The notes: a model not told the origin generated them from the sequence alone. Positions 1 to 5,984 are shown, counted from the first letter of the stretch. The stretch is 6,104 nucleotides of DNA from Verrucomicrobiales bacterium (GCA_011523245.1 WTHG01000525.1:1-6104); one strand, 5' to 3'. Numbers and translations: made by a program.

Positions 1-226
1 TTTGCAGGGCGCCGATGTGCGCTCCTGGGAGCACGGACTGATTCGTGAATCCAATCGGGGGAGTGCCAAACTGGTTGATGGCCAATATACCATTGCCCGC
101 GGCGAGGCGGATGCACCGGATATCGATGGCCGCGTGTATGTGCAGGGCGAATTGCCTGTGGGCGATTTTTCCTGGGTGCGCGTGATCGGGCACACCGATT
201 ATGATTTAATTGCCGAGCCGGTTTAA
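1..226 (+). CDS. rimO: RimO, ribosomal protein S12 methylthiotransferase, C-terminal fragment
   Basis: RimO is a cytoplasmic radical-SAM, [4Fe-4S] enzyme that methylthiolates a conserved aspartate of ribosomal protein S12. Only the last 74 codons are in the window. The reading frame is open at the left edge, so the TTG at position 2 is an internal leucine codon and not a start; the radical-SAM core lies outside. What is visible is the C-terminal TRAM RNA/protein-binding domain. The segment EADAPDIDGRVYV followed by GDF, about 15 residues, and then DYDL near the end matches the RimO TRAM signature (ADAPEIDG, later a YDL) and separates it from the paralogue MiaB. The stop is a TAA at 224-226, and pgsA starts only 6 bases later, so the two are probably co-transcribed. 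A 10-base palindrome (GGTTTAAACC, 220-229) spans the stop codon and is probably chance. RimO is very likely, although the catalytic part is not seen. Confidence 0.88.
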   Translation, partial: LQGADVRSWEHGLIRESNRGSAKLVDGQYTIARGEADAPDIDGRVYVQGELPVGDFSWVRVIGHTDYDLIAEPV

Positions 227-232
227 ACCCTG

Positions 233-895
233 ATGAATCTGCCGAACAAACTCACGACCTCCCGCTTTGCGATCACTATCGTGTTCGTGGTGGTGATGTT
301 GTGGGACACGCTGCCTTACCACACCTCGTGGGCGGCGCTTCTCTTTTTCATTGGCGGCATGACGGATATTCTGGACGGCTACTTGGCGCGCAAGTACGGC
401 CTGCAAACGGATTTCGGTGCGCTGATGGATCCTCTGTCCGACAAGGTGCTGGTGTGCGCGGGATTCATCTTGCTGGTGGGAATGAAGGTTAATCCGGAAA
501 CCCAACTGGGTACCTATAATCTACCCGAGGCGCTGTCGGCGCCGGGACCGGAATTACTGATGCCGGCTTGGATGGTGATTGTGATTGTGGCGCGTGAGCT
601 GGCGATCACCGGTTTACGGTTGTTGGCGGCCAATAAACAGGTGGTGTTGCCGGCGGAAAATATCGGTAAACGGAAAACCAATTTTCAGTTTGTGGCGGTG
701 ATCTCGATGCTGGTGATTGTGAGTTACCCTGAATGGGGTGACGGATGGGTGAAGTTTTTCGGGGCGGAACTTGCCGGCTGGCCGTGGAGTATATGGTTTA
801 CGCTCATCGCCACCTGGGGCGCGGTGGGCCTCACGCTTGTGTCTGGCGCGCATTATCTCTGGCAAAACCGTGACCTTTACCTGAAGGACATGTAA
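233..895 (+). CDS. pgsA: CDP-diacylglycerol--glycerol-3-phosphate 3-phosphatidyltransferase (PGP synthase)
   Basis: This integral inner-membrane enzyme condenses CDP-diacylglycerol with glycerol 3-phosphate to give phosphatidylglycerophosphate and CMP. The complete CDP-alcohol phosphotransferase signature is present: D45, D48, G49, A52, R53, G62, D66 and D70, with exact family spacing; the aspartates bind the metal ions. Further on, RELAITGLR (121-129), followed by GKRKT (145-149) and Q152, is the pattern typical of PgsA rather than of other CDP-alcohol transferases. Hydrophobic stretches lie at about 12-24, 33-43, 71-84, 112-122, 152-164 and 184-206. At 220 residues it is longer than the E. 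coli enzyme (about 182), mainly through a loop at about 85-111 between two membrane segments and a longer C-terminal part. The ATG follows the rimO stop by 6 bases and has no clear Shine-Dalgarno sequence, which suggests coupling to rimO translation. It is followed after 3 bases by pgpA, the next step of the pathway. Confidence 0.95.
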   Translation: MNLPNKLTTSRFAITIVFVVVMLWDTLPYHTSWAALLFFIGGMTDILDGYLARKYGLQTDFGALMDPLSDKVLVCAGFILLVGMKVNPETQLGTYNLPEALSAPGPELLMPAWMVIVIVARELAITGLRLLAANKQVVLPAENIGKRKTNFQFVAVISMLVIVSYPEWGDGWVKFFGAELAGWPWSIWFTLIATWGAVGLTLVSGAHYLWQNRDLYLKDM

Positions 896-898
896 CGC

Positions 899-1411
899 AT
901 GGATCGCCTAATTCTCCTGCTCGCCCGCGGTGGCGGTCTGGGCCTCGCGCCCAAGGCTCCGGGCACGGTGGGTACTTTGGGCGGTTTCCCTCTCACGGCG
1001 GTGTTACTTTTGCCAGGTAATTTCTCGGTCTACCTAGCAGGCTGTGTGGCCTTGGTGCCACTCTCGGCGTGGATCTGTGGCGAAGCCGAACGCATCCTCG
1101 AACGGGAAGATCCAGGTGAAGTGGTGTTCGATGAAATCATTGCCGTGCCCATGTGTTTTATCGGTGTGTTCGCACTCATGACTTTTCAGGGCGAGGGCAT
1201 GCCCACCTTGGAGGGATTGCTAGGGATGCAATGGGCGTGGGCTTGGGCACTGGGGGGATTCGGGTTATTTCGCTTATTCGATATTTGGAAACCGGGGCCC
1301 ATTGATGACGCGCAGACGTTTCCAAAGGGCTGGGGTGTGACGATGGATGACGTTCTCGCCGGTCTCCTCACCGGTGTCATCCTCGGTGGTGTGTATTTCG
1401 GGCTCCAATAA
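899..1411 (+). CDS. pgpA: Phosphatidylglycerophosphatase A
   Basis: PgpA removes the phosphate from phosphatidylglycerophosphate to give phosphatidylglycerol and works at the inner membrane. The N-terminal GLGLAPKAPGTVGT (13-26) and the block DPGEVVFDE (71-79) are the two hallmark motifs of the family; the acidic residues D78 and E79 are expected metal or catalytic ligands. A third block, FRLFDIWKP (124-132) followed by GWGVTMDD (144-151), is also typical. Hydrophobic segments lie at about 30-57, 80-96, 106-126 and 152-169. The length of 170 residues matches the usual size. The ATG begins 3 bases after the pgsA stop, and AAGGA at 884-888, inside the end of pgsA, is a well-placed ribosome-binding site. 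Adjacency to pgsA puts the two consecutive steps of phosphatidylglycerol synthesis in one transcript. A strong hairpin begins 4 bases after the stop codon. Confidence 0.95.
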   Translation: MDRLILLLARGGGLGLAPKAPGTVGTLGGFPLTAVLLLPGNFSVYLAGCVALVPLSAWICGEAERILEREDPGEVVFDEIIAVPMCFIGVFALMTFQGEGMPTLEGLLGMQWAWAWALGGFGLFRLFDIWKPGPIDDAQTFPKGWGVTMDDVLAGLLTGVILGGVYFGLQ

Positions 1412-1414
1412 AAA

Positions 1415-1438
1415 AGGGGCAAGGTGAACCTTGCCCCT
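1415..1438. terminator. Bidirectional intrinsic terminator between pgpA and korB
   Basis: Perfect inverted repeat: arms 1415-1425 (AGGGGCAAGGT) and 1428-1438 around a central GA, so the RNA stem has about 9-10 pairs with a small loop. It lies in the 47 bases between the convergent pgpA (stop 1411) and korB (stop 1459). On the minus strand the hairpin is followed by TTTTTATT (complement of 1407-1414), a good U-tract for ending korAB. On the plus strand the following bases (CTCTTGTG) are only weakly T-rich, so termination of pgpA may be less efficient. Confidence 0.85.
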
Positions 1439-1458
1439 CTCTTGTGATTGGTGGTTGG

Positions 1459-2352
1459 CTACTTCATTTTGTCGAAGTTTTGCTGGAGGATTTCCCAGTC
1501 TTCCATGCCCTTGGTTTTCTTCAGGAACTTTGCGTTTATTTCGGCTTCCTTGTCTTGTTTGGACGGACGATCGATTTGGTAGTAGATTCCGAAATGCCCA
1601 GGCACGAGCTCCTCCGCGAGGGCGTAGGCCGCATTCTCGTCCGTGGGATCGTGGTCCTCGGGTACCTCATTAAACTCACCGCCTTTGCGCGGGTTACTGG
1701 AATCAAAGGCACCATCGTAAAATTCGGTGCATTCGCTCAGGCATTCGATGAAGGCAAACCCCTTATGGTCCATGGCGGCTTCCATCATGGAAAGCAAATG
1801 CTTGGGGTTGGTGTGCGTGCTGCGCGCCACAAAGGTGGCTCCGGCGGAGATGGCCTGCTGCATCGGGTTGATCGGCTTGTCCACCGCTCCCCACATGTCT
1901 GTCTTACTCTTGAACCCGATCGGGCTGGTGGGGGAGGTTTGTTTCTTGGTTAGGCCGTACACGTTGTTGTCCATCACCACATAGGTGAGATTCACGTTTT
2001 TGCGGGCGCAATGGTTGAAGTGATTGCCGCCGATGGAGAAGGCATCGCCGTCACCGCCGAAGACAAACACATCCAGATCTTGCCGGGAGAGCGCAATGCC
2101 GGTGGCAAAGGGCAGCGCGCGGCCGTGGATATAGTGCGCGCCGTGGGCCTGCACAAAATACGGGAATCGGCTACTGCAACCGATGCCGGCTACGGTGGCA
2201 AATTTTTCGTGATGCAGGCCACGATTTTGGATGAGCTTGAAGTACAGCGCTAACACGGAGAAGTCGCCGCAGCCGGGGCACCACGTGGGCTTGTCGGCGG
2301 CGAGTTCCTTTTTGGTCAGCGGGTTTCTCTCGATTTCAACTGTGTCGCTCAT
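1459..2352 (-). CDS. korB: 2-oxoacid:ferredoxin oxidoreductase, beta subunit (KorB type)
   Basis: This is the TPP- and [4Fe-4S]-binding subunit of an enzyme that oxidatively decarboxylates a 2-oxoacid (2-oxoglutarate in characterised KorAB enzymes) with CoA, passing electrons to ferredoxin. The protein has 297 residues from the chosen ATG (2350-2352). WCPGCG (24-29) gives cluster ligands C25 and C28; C59 in GIGCSS and C208 in LSEC are the likely third and fourth. The TPP/Mg motif GGDGD (99-103) continues to MDNNVYGLT (127-135). The open frame extends 15 codons further upstream, but those overlap the end of korA and do not resemble the family. The chosen ATG has GGAGGAG 10 bases upstream (2363-2369), lies 4 bases after the korA stop, and puts the CPGC motif at the usual distance from the N-terminus. 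KKQ at 136-138 stands where many relatives have GGQ or KGQ. The 2-oxoacid substrate cannot be decided from the sequence. It ends at the strong hairpin shared with pgpA. Confidence 0.94.
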   Translation of the reverse strand: MSDTVEIERNPLTKKELAADKPTWCPGCGDFSVLALYFKLIQNRGLHHEKFATVAGIGCSSRFPYFVQAHGAHYIHGRALPFATGIALSRQDLDVFVFGGDGDAFSIGGNHFNHCARKNVNLTYVVMDNNVYGLTKKQTSPTSPIGFKSKTDMWGAVDKPINPMQQAISAGATFVARSTHTNPKHLLSMMEAAMDHKGFAFIECLSECTEFYDGAFDSSNPRKGGEFNEVPEDHDPTDENAAYALAEELVPGHFGIYYQIDRPSKQDKEAEINAKFLKKTKGMEDWEILQQNFDKMK

Positions 2353-2356
2353 GAAA

Positions 2357-4168
2357 TTATTTCTCCTCCAGCTTGGCGGCCACGCGCGCGAGTACATCCT
2401 TCACGCGCCAGGTGAGTCCGTCGGTCTTGTTAATGCCTTCGATCTTGGGATCGCAATATTTGGCCCTCAACAACGCGCACAATTGACCGTAGCCGTACAG
2501 GCCTTCGTCGTTGTTTTCCACCACGTACACGTGATTGAAGCCGGTGAAAATATCTTCCAAGCCCTCGGGCAGTGGATTGATGTGGCGGATCGTCAGGGCG
2601 GACACGCTGTCGCCCGCCTTGCGGGCGCGTTCGGTGGCTTCACGCAAGCTGCCCTGAGTACTGCCCCAGCCAACGAGCAGCACGTTGCCTTCTTCCGGGC
2701 CGAACACTTCCGGCTTGGGGAGGGCGCGGCCCAGAGCCTGCAGTTTGCGGCGGCGCTTGCCGTTCATGTCCAGGTGCATTTGCGGGGAACCGCTGGGATG
2801 GCCCATCTCGTTATGCTCCAGACCGGTCACCACGGGATATTTTCCGCTCTTGATGAAAGTGCCCGGAGCGGCGTGCTGGGTTTTGCCGTCAGGCGCGGTA
2901 AGGTCGTAAGGCTTGTGATCTTCGCGTGGGGTGAGGTCCGGTGAGATATCTTGGCAAACCTCCTTGAGGTTCGGCATGCCGAAGGCCTCGATGCGGGTGG
3001 CGATGGCCTGATCAGTCAGGATGATCACCGGCGTACTGTATTCGCGCGCAATGTTCACCGCCTCGATGGCGGTGTAAAAACAATCCTCTACACTCGCAGG
3101 GGCGAGAACCACGCGGGGGGAATCGCCATGGCCGCCAAAGCAGGCGATGTTCAGATCACTTTGTTCCACGTTGGTGGGCATGCCGGTAGAGGGGCCGCCG
3201 CGTTGGACGTCGACGACGATTAGCGGAATCTCTGCCATCACCGCCCAGCCGATTGCTTCACCCTTGAGTGCGATGCCCGGGCCGGAAGAGCCAGTGATTG
3301 CGCATCGTCCGCCCCAACTGGCGCCAATGGCCATGGAGACTGCGGCGATTTCGTCTTCGCATTGGACGAAAATGCCGTCGTACTTGGGCAGTTCGCGTCG
3401 GAGTAATTCCATGATATCCGACCACGGAGTGATCGGATAACCGGCTCCAAACCGCACACCGGCGGCGAGGATGCCGTAGCCCAAGGCTTCGTTGCCGGTG
3501 CAGACCACCTGTTCGGAGTCGCGCGCCTTGGGGTCTTCGAATTCGTAAATTTCCGCCAGCGTGGTGAGCGGGTAGGCATTGCCGGCATGAAAGGCGGAGA
3601 GCGCCGTTGTGGTGATGCTCTCGGGCTTGCCCTTGAAGCGTTCGGTAATCAACCCCTCAATGCGTCCGGCATCGAGGTCAAACATGCGCGCTACCAGGCC
3701 AAGTGCAAAAATGTTTTTGCCCTTATCCTTGGCCGTGCCGCCGATAGCCTCCACGGTTAGCTCGGCAATCGGGCAGCCGATGTGGCGGAATTTTTCCTTT
3801 AGATCCTCGCGCGGTTCCACGTGCGCTGTGTCGTACAAAACGATGCCGCCTTCTTTGACGAAATCAATGTGGTTGTCGTAGCTGTGTTGGTAGAATGCCA
3901 TCAACACATCGGCCTCGTCGCCGGACGACAACACCTCACCAGAGCTGAGGCGCACTTGGAAGATGGATGGGCCTCCTGAAATGGTGGAGGGAATGGTCAT
4001 GAATGTCATGACCTCCTGCTCGCTTCGCCCAGCTAAACGCGCCAGAAAACCGCCGATGGACTGGATACCATCCTGCGAATTTCCCGCAATTCGGATTACG
4101 GCCTCCTGAATCTTGGAGACCTTTAGGTTCTCTTTGACGGCCTCATCGGCCGTGGAACTATCGCTCAT
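2357..4168 (-). CDS. korA: 2-oxoacid:ferredoxin oxidoreductase, fused gamma-alpha subunit (KorA type)
   Basis: This is the large subunit of the two-subunit KorAB enzyme, 603 residues from the ATG at 4166-4168. Domains in order: a gamma domain at about 22-200, opening with IRIAGNSQDGIQ (25-36), which corresponds to the glycine-rich start of this domain in fused KorA proteins; the pyrimidine (alpha) domain at about 220-400, with GNEALGYG, YPITP (244-248), EDE (271-273) and GGPSTGMPT (324-332); and a C-terminal transketolase-like domain at about 490-603 with NPLPE (531-535). EHNEMGHPSG (451-460) in the linker is also family-typical. YPITP is known to matter for substrate binding and catalysis in archaeal homologues. 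The open frame continues to a TTG at 4273, but that part is not family-like and its TTG sits inside a possible -35 box, so the ATG at 4168 is preferred. No Shine-Dalgarno is visible there. korB follows after 4 bases. No ferredoxin or delta subunit is adjacent, as is usual for the two-subunit type. Confidence 0.94.
   Translation of the reverse strand: MSDSSTADEAVKENLKVSKIQEAVIRIAGNSQDGIQSIGGFLARLAGRSEQEVMTFMTIPSTISGGPSIFQVRLSSGEVLSSGDEADVLMAFYQHSYDNHIDFVKEGGIVLYDTAHVEPREDLKEKFRHIGCPIAELTVEAIGGTAKDKGKNIFALGLVARMFDLDAGRIEGLITERFKGKPESITTTALSAFHAGNAYPLTTLAEIYEFEDPKARDSEQVVCTGNEALGYGILAAGVRFGAGYPITPWSDIMELLRRELPKYDGIFVQCEDEIAAVSMAIGASWGGRCAITGSSGPGIALKGEAIGWAVMAEIPLIVVDVQRGGPSTGMPTNVEQSDLNIACFGGHGDSPRVVLAPASVEDCFYTAIEAVNIAREYSTPVIILTDQAIATRIEAFGMPNLKEVCQDISPDLTPREDHKPYDLTAPDGKTQHAAPGTFIKSGKYPVVTGLEHNEMGHPSGSPQMHLDMNGKRRRKLQALGRALPKPEVFGPEEGNVLLVGWGSTQGSLREATERARKAGDSVSALTIRHINPLPEGLEDIFTGFNHVYVVENNDEGLYGYGQLCALLRAKYCDPKIEGINKTDGLTWRVKDVLARVAAKLEEK
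2363..2369 (-). promoter_or_regulatory. Shine-Dalgarno site of korB
   Basis: GGAGGAG on the minus strand, within the last codons of korA, 10 bases before the ATG at 2352. It decides the korB start in favour of this ATG over the longer open frame, and it is the strongest ribosome-binding site seen in the window. Confidence 0.8.
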
Positions 4169-4245
4169 CGATGTTGGATCAACAAAATTGCCGGCAGCTA
4201 TCACGTCCCGCGCTCCGGCTTCTTCCCGCAGTGAGAAGATGAGCG

Positions 4246-4273
4246 AAGCTAACACCAAAAGTCGACCTGTCAA
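4246..4273 (-). promoter_or_regulatory. Possible korAB promoter
   Basis: On the minus strand a perfect TTGACA (-35, 4273-4268) is followed after 16 bases by TAGCTT (4251-4246), which keeps the three most conserved -10 positions (T, A and final T) but only 3 of 6 bases. Transcription would begin near 4239 and leave a leader of about 70 bases before the ATG at 4168. A weak 5-pair stem (CTTCT/AGAAG, 4219-4238) would lie at the very 5' end of that RNA. The -35 is good and the -10 poor, so the call is tentative. Confidence 0.35.
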
Positions 4274-4356
4274 ACGATATTCCCAAAAGTAATGCGATTT
4301 TTGAAAGGTTCGAATGACTCCGGAAAAACTGAGACAAACGAATCTATCAGAAGTGT

Positions 4357-4385
4357 TTTATCCACCTCCAACATTCATTAGTTAA
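4357..4385 (-). promoter_or_regulatory. Alternative upstream promoter candidate for korAB
   Basis: On the minus strand TTAACT (4385-4380, 4 of 6 against TTGACA) and GATAAA (4362-4357, 4 of 6 against TATAAT) are separated by exactly 17 bases, in the AT-rich gap between the HAD gene and korA. The leader would be about 180 bases. The -35 hexamer lies inside a 13-base palindrome (4378-4390), so a repressor binding there would block it. Such matches occur by chance in AT-rich DNA, hence low confidence. Confidence 0.22.
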
Positions 4386-4399
4386 ACTAATTTTTAAAC
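4378..4399. repeat. Small palindrome with overlapping direct repeat, operator-like
   Basis: TTAGTT-A-AACTAA (4378-4390) is a perfect inverted repeat with a one-base centre. The hexamer TTAAAC occurs at 4382-4387 and again at 4394-4399, 12 bases apart, about one helical turn. It lies 190-230 bases upstream of korA and just beyond the HAD stop codon. It could be a regulator-binding site, but AT-rich DNA yields such repeats easily. On the plus strand it is followed by TTTTT, yet no plus-strand gene precedes it, so a terminator role is unlikely. Confidence 0.3.
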
Positions 4400-4407
4400 G
4401 GTCTAAA

Positions 4408-5184
4408 TCAGGCCTGATGGAGGGCCCACTCGAGGCCTTCGAGGACTCCGTCGCCGCATTCGCTGGGAGCGATGAAGCCGTCGATGCGTTCCATGTGGGT
4501 GAGGACTTCGCTGATGGAATTGGCCGGCGACACGAGCCATTCGGCGCGCTCAGGCTGCAACATGGAAAGATCGTTCCAATGATCGCCGGCCACAAAAATG
4601 CCTTCGCGTGGAATACCCAATTGCCACGCAAGCTCGGTCAAGGCCGTTCCTTTGGTGAAGTCTGTGTGCGACAGGCGACCGTAGATGTCATTGCGCACAA
4701 AGGTTAGCTGCGAGTCGCCGACAAAAAAGGCATCCACATATTCCTGAATGGCATCGGCATCGCGGTTGTTGCGGGCGATCAGGCAAAAGGGGGACCATTC
4801 ATCTTCGTACACGTTGGCGCTGAAGTGCAGGTTCACCCAGTCGAACAACTCCGGCAAACGATCAGCGATCGAGGCAAAGAGCGCGGATTGCATACGCGTG
4901 CAGCGATCGTTCCATTCGGTTAACGGTTCGTAGCCGTGTTCCACGCAGCGGAAGATTTCGCGCTCCACCACCACGACGTAATCCGGATGCACGGTCAATT
5001 TAGCATGATCAATACCGAGGCGCAGGTCATCCAGCGTGCGGCCGGTGTTGATGACCCAGGTGGCTCCCTGCGCTTGCAGCTGGGCCAGCTTGGTTTGCAG
5101 GGCATGCGGCACAGGCGGTTCAGTGAAGTCCGAATGCAGAGTGCCGTCAAAATCTGTGCAAATGAGCTGAAGCGGGGTGGGCAT
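4408..5184 (-). CDS. HAD-superfamily phosphatase, class IIB (Cof-like)
   Basis: Predicted cytoplasmic, Mg-dependent phosphohydrolase of 258 residues. All four HAD motifs are present. Motif I is DFDGTL (11-16), with nucleophile D11 and acid/base D13. Motif II is NTGR (46-49), with T47. Motif III is the lysine K178 in DFTKGTAL. Motif IV is GDHWND (200-205), with D201 and D205 for metal. The roughly 120-residue segment between motifs II and III is the size of a C2 cap, which places it with the Cof/sugar-phosphatase branch (class IIB). The substrate is not deducible; sugar phosphates or small phosphorylated metabolites are usual for this branch. The open frame extends upstream to a GTG (5220) and an ATG (5211), but the latter abuts and overlaps the -10 box of the best promoter, so the ATG at 5182-5184, eight codons before the first motif strand, is chosen. 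It has no Shine-Dalgarno and a predicted leader of about 14 bases. It is divergent from the TPR gene. Confidence 0.88.
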   Translation of the reverse strand: MPTPLQLICTDFDGTLHSDFTEPPVPHALQTKLAQLQAQGATWVINTGRTLDDLRLGIDHAKLTVHPDYVVVVEREIFRCVEHGYEPLTEWNDRCTRMQSALFASIADRLPELFDWVNLHFSANVYEDEWSPFCLIARNNRDADAIQEYVDAFFVGDSQLTFVRNDIYGRLSHTDFTKGTALTELAWQLGIPREGIFVAGDHWNDLSMLQPERAEWLVSPANSISEVLTHMERIDGFIAPSECGDGVLEGLEWALHQA

Positions 5185-5187
5185 GGT

Positions 5188-5205
5188 TGGGTCTTGCGCG
5201 ACCCA
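5188..5205. promoter_or_regulatory. Inverted repeat at the HAD transcription start, possible operator
   Basis: Perfect 6-base arms TGGGTC (5188-5193) and GACCCA (5200-5205) with a 6-base centre. The repeat touches the last base of the predicted -10 box and covers the predicted transcription start, a classical position for a repressor site. If transcription begins near 5198 the RNA holds only one arm, so it would act as DNA and not as an RNA hairpin. The arms are short, so chance is possible. Confidence 0.3.
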
Positions 5206-5233
5206 GTACATCGGCCTCACAATGCGCTGTCAA
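5205..5233 (-). promoter_or_regulatory. Sigma-70-like promoter of the HAD phosphatase gene
   Basis: On the minus strand a consensus TTGACA (5233-5228) is followed by 17 bases and then TGTACT (5210-5205, 4 of 6 including the first and last T). Transcription should begin about 7 bases on, near 5198, only about 14 bases before the ATG at 5184. This is the best promoter match in the window. It excludes the two upstream in-frame starts, because both lie at or before the -10 box. Confidence 0.6.
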
Positions 5234-5258
5234 AAGCAATCCATTCGCTTTCCCTGCC

Positions 5259-5699
5259 ATGACTGACGAATTGCAAAGCCAATATGATGATGCCGTGTTT
5301 GCCTATACCACTGGCGATTATGCGAGTGCAGCGGCGGGCTTTGCTGCAGTGCTGGCGACGGAGCCGACGCATTTTGAGGCGCAACTTTCGTTGGGGATGG
5401 CCTATTACCGTATGGAAGATTTCACCCGGGCCATTGAGGAAGGCAAGAAGGCTGAGGCCATGAACCCTAACGAACAGCGGGTACACACCAATTTATCACT
5501 GGCTTACATGCGTTCGGGCGATAAGGAGACTGCTGAGCATCACGGATTACAGGCCAAGTTGGCCGGATGGCGCGGCAATATGGAGGCGCCGGGAGCCGTC
5601 ACTGAAGAGGATGCCCTGAAAATGGCCGAACCGAAGCCGGAAGATATCAAGCTGCCTACCAAATTTCCTGATCAACCCTGGAAGAAAAAGAAGAATTAA
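5259..5699 (+). CDS. Small tetratricopeptide-repeat protein
   Basis: 146 residues, a probable protein-protein interaction module without an enzymatic domain. Three TPR units can be read: about 5-38 (A12, Y16, G19, Y21, A24, F28, P36), 39-72 (L45, G46, Y49, F55, A58, A65, P70) and a weaker 73-106 (L79, A82, Y83, G87, A92). The C-terminal 40 residues are rich in proline and charge and end in KKKKN. No signal peptide or membrane segment is seen, so it is probably cytoplasmic. The open frame runs upstream to 5187, but those codons overlap the divergent HAD promoter and do not fit the repeat, so the ATG at 5259 is preferred; no Shine-Dalgarno is visible. I find no good plus-strand promoter in the 74-base divergent gap. 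The next gene starts one base after its stop, so the two are likely made together. The specific function is unknown. Confidence 0.8.
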   Translation: MTDELQSQYDDAVFAYTTGDYASAAAGFAAVLATEPTHFEAQLSLGMAYYRMEDFTRAIEEGKKAEAMNPNEQRVHTNLSLAYMRSGDKETAEHHGLQAKLAGWRGNMEAPGAVTEEDALKMAEPKPEDIKLPTKFPDQPWKKKKN

Positions 5700-5700
5700 C

Positions 5701-5976
5701 ATGAAAAGCGCGTATGAACTGGCGATGGAACGCCTGCAAAAGGAATCGCCCGACCAATCCGTGAGTGAGGAAAAGAAGGCTGAACTGGCGGAGCTGGATA
5801 ACTTGTATAAATCCAAGCTGGCTGAACGCGAAGTGTTTCTCGGAGGCAAGATTGCCGAAGCCGAAGCTTCGGGCGACTTCGAGGCATTGGATCAATTGCA
5901 GCGCCAGTTGACTTCCGATAAGAAGACGCTGGAATCGGAGTTGGAAGAAAAGAAGGAAGCGGCGCGCGGCGCTTAA
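5701..5976 (+). CDS. Small charged coiled-coil protein, function unknown
   Basis: 91 residues, very rich in E, K, L and A, with heptad-like hydrophobic spacing from about residue 22 to 87. It is predicted to be almost wholly helical and to form a coiled coil or helical hairpin, with a possible turn at GGKIAEAEASGDF (48-60). There is no signal peptide, membrane segment, cysteine or recognisable catalytic motif. The ATG starts one base after the TPR gene stop; GGAAGA is some 14 bases upstream, so translation is probably coupled. It has good coding character: it fills the space between the TPR stop and the terminator exactly, in the same operon. I recall similar uncharacterised small proteins in Verrucomicrobiota but cannot name a family. 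A structural or scaffold role with the TPR protein is an inference from adjacency only. Confidence 0.72.
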   Translation: MKSAYELAMERLQKESPDQSVSEEKKAELAELDNLYKSKLAEREVFLGGKIAEAEASGDFEALDQLQRQLTSDKKTLESELEEKKEAARGA

Positions 5977-5984
5977 CGGCACGA

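Larger units (their letters stand above)
4169..4407. other. AT-rich intergenic region upstream of korA
   Basis: 239 bases between the HAD phosphatase stop and the korA start, both on the minus strand. The part at about 4270-4400 is clearly richer in A and T than the coding DNA around it. I see no conserved-looking protein, tRNA or GC-rich hairpin with a T-tract here. There is therefore no obvious terminator for the HAD gene, and read-through into korAB is possible. It holds the two promoter candidates and the palindrome listed separately. Confidence 0.6.

Noticed and set aside
220..229. 10-base palindrome GGTTTAAACC over the rimO stop
   Set aside because: It is too short for a stable hairpin, has no loop or T-tract and lies within a tight operon; it is probably chance.
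1444..1953. A 169-codon plus-strand open frame opposite korB
   Set aside because: It is antisense to korB, which has clear cluster and TPP motifs. The frame shows no domain of its own and starts just past a terminator.
2231..2944. A 237-codon plus-strand open frame opposite korA/korB
   Set aside because: It lies antisense to strongly conserved korA and korB codons. Its composition is that of a mirror frame of GC-rich coding DNA, and no family motif is seen.
4169..4273. Longer korA N-terminus from a TTG at 4273, with a hydrophobic start resembling a signal peptide
   Set aside because: KorA is a cytoplasmic enzyme and the extra 35 residues do not resemble the family. The TTG is part of a possible -35 box, and an ATG lies at 4168, close to the start of the domain.
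4347..4631. 94-codon minus-strand open frame overlapping the end of the HAD gene
   Set aside because: It is a shifted frame of the HAD coding region with a serine-rich, alanine-rich shadow composition and no support of its own.
5185..5220. Longer HAD N-terminus from a GTG at 5220 or an ATG at 5211
   Set aside because: Both lie at or upstream of the best -10 box, and the HAD domain begins directly after the ATG at 5184.
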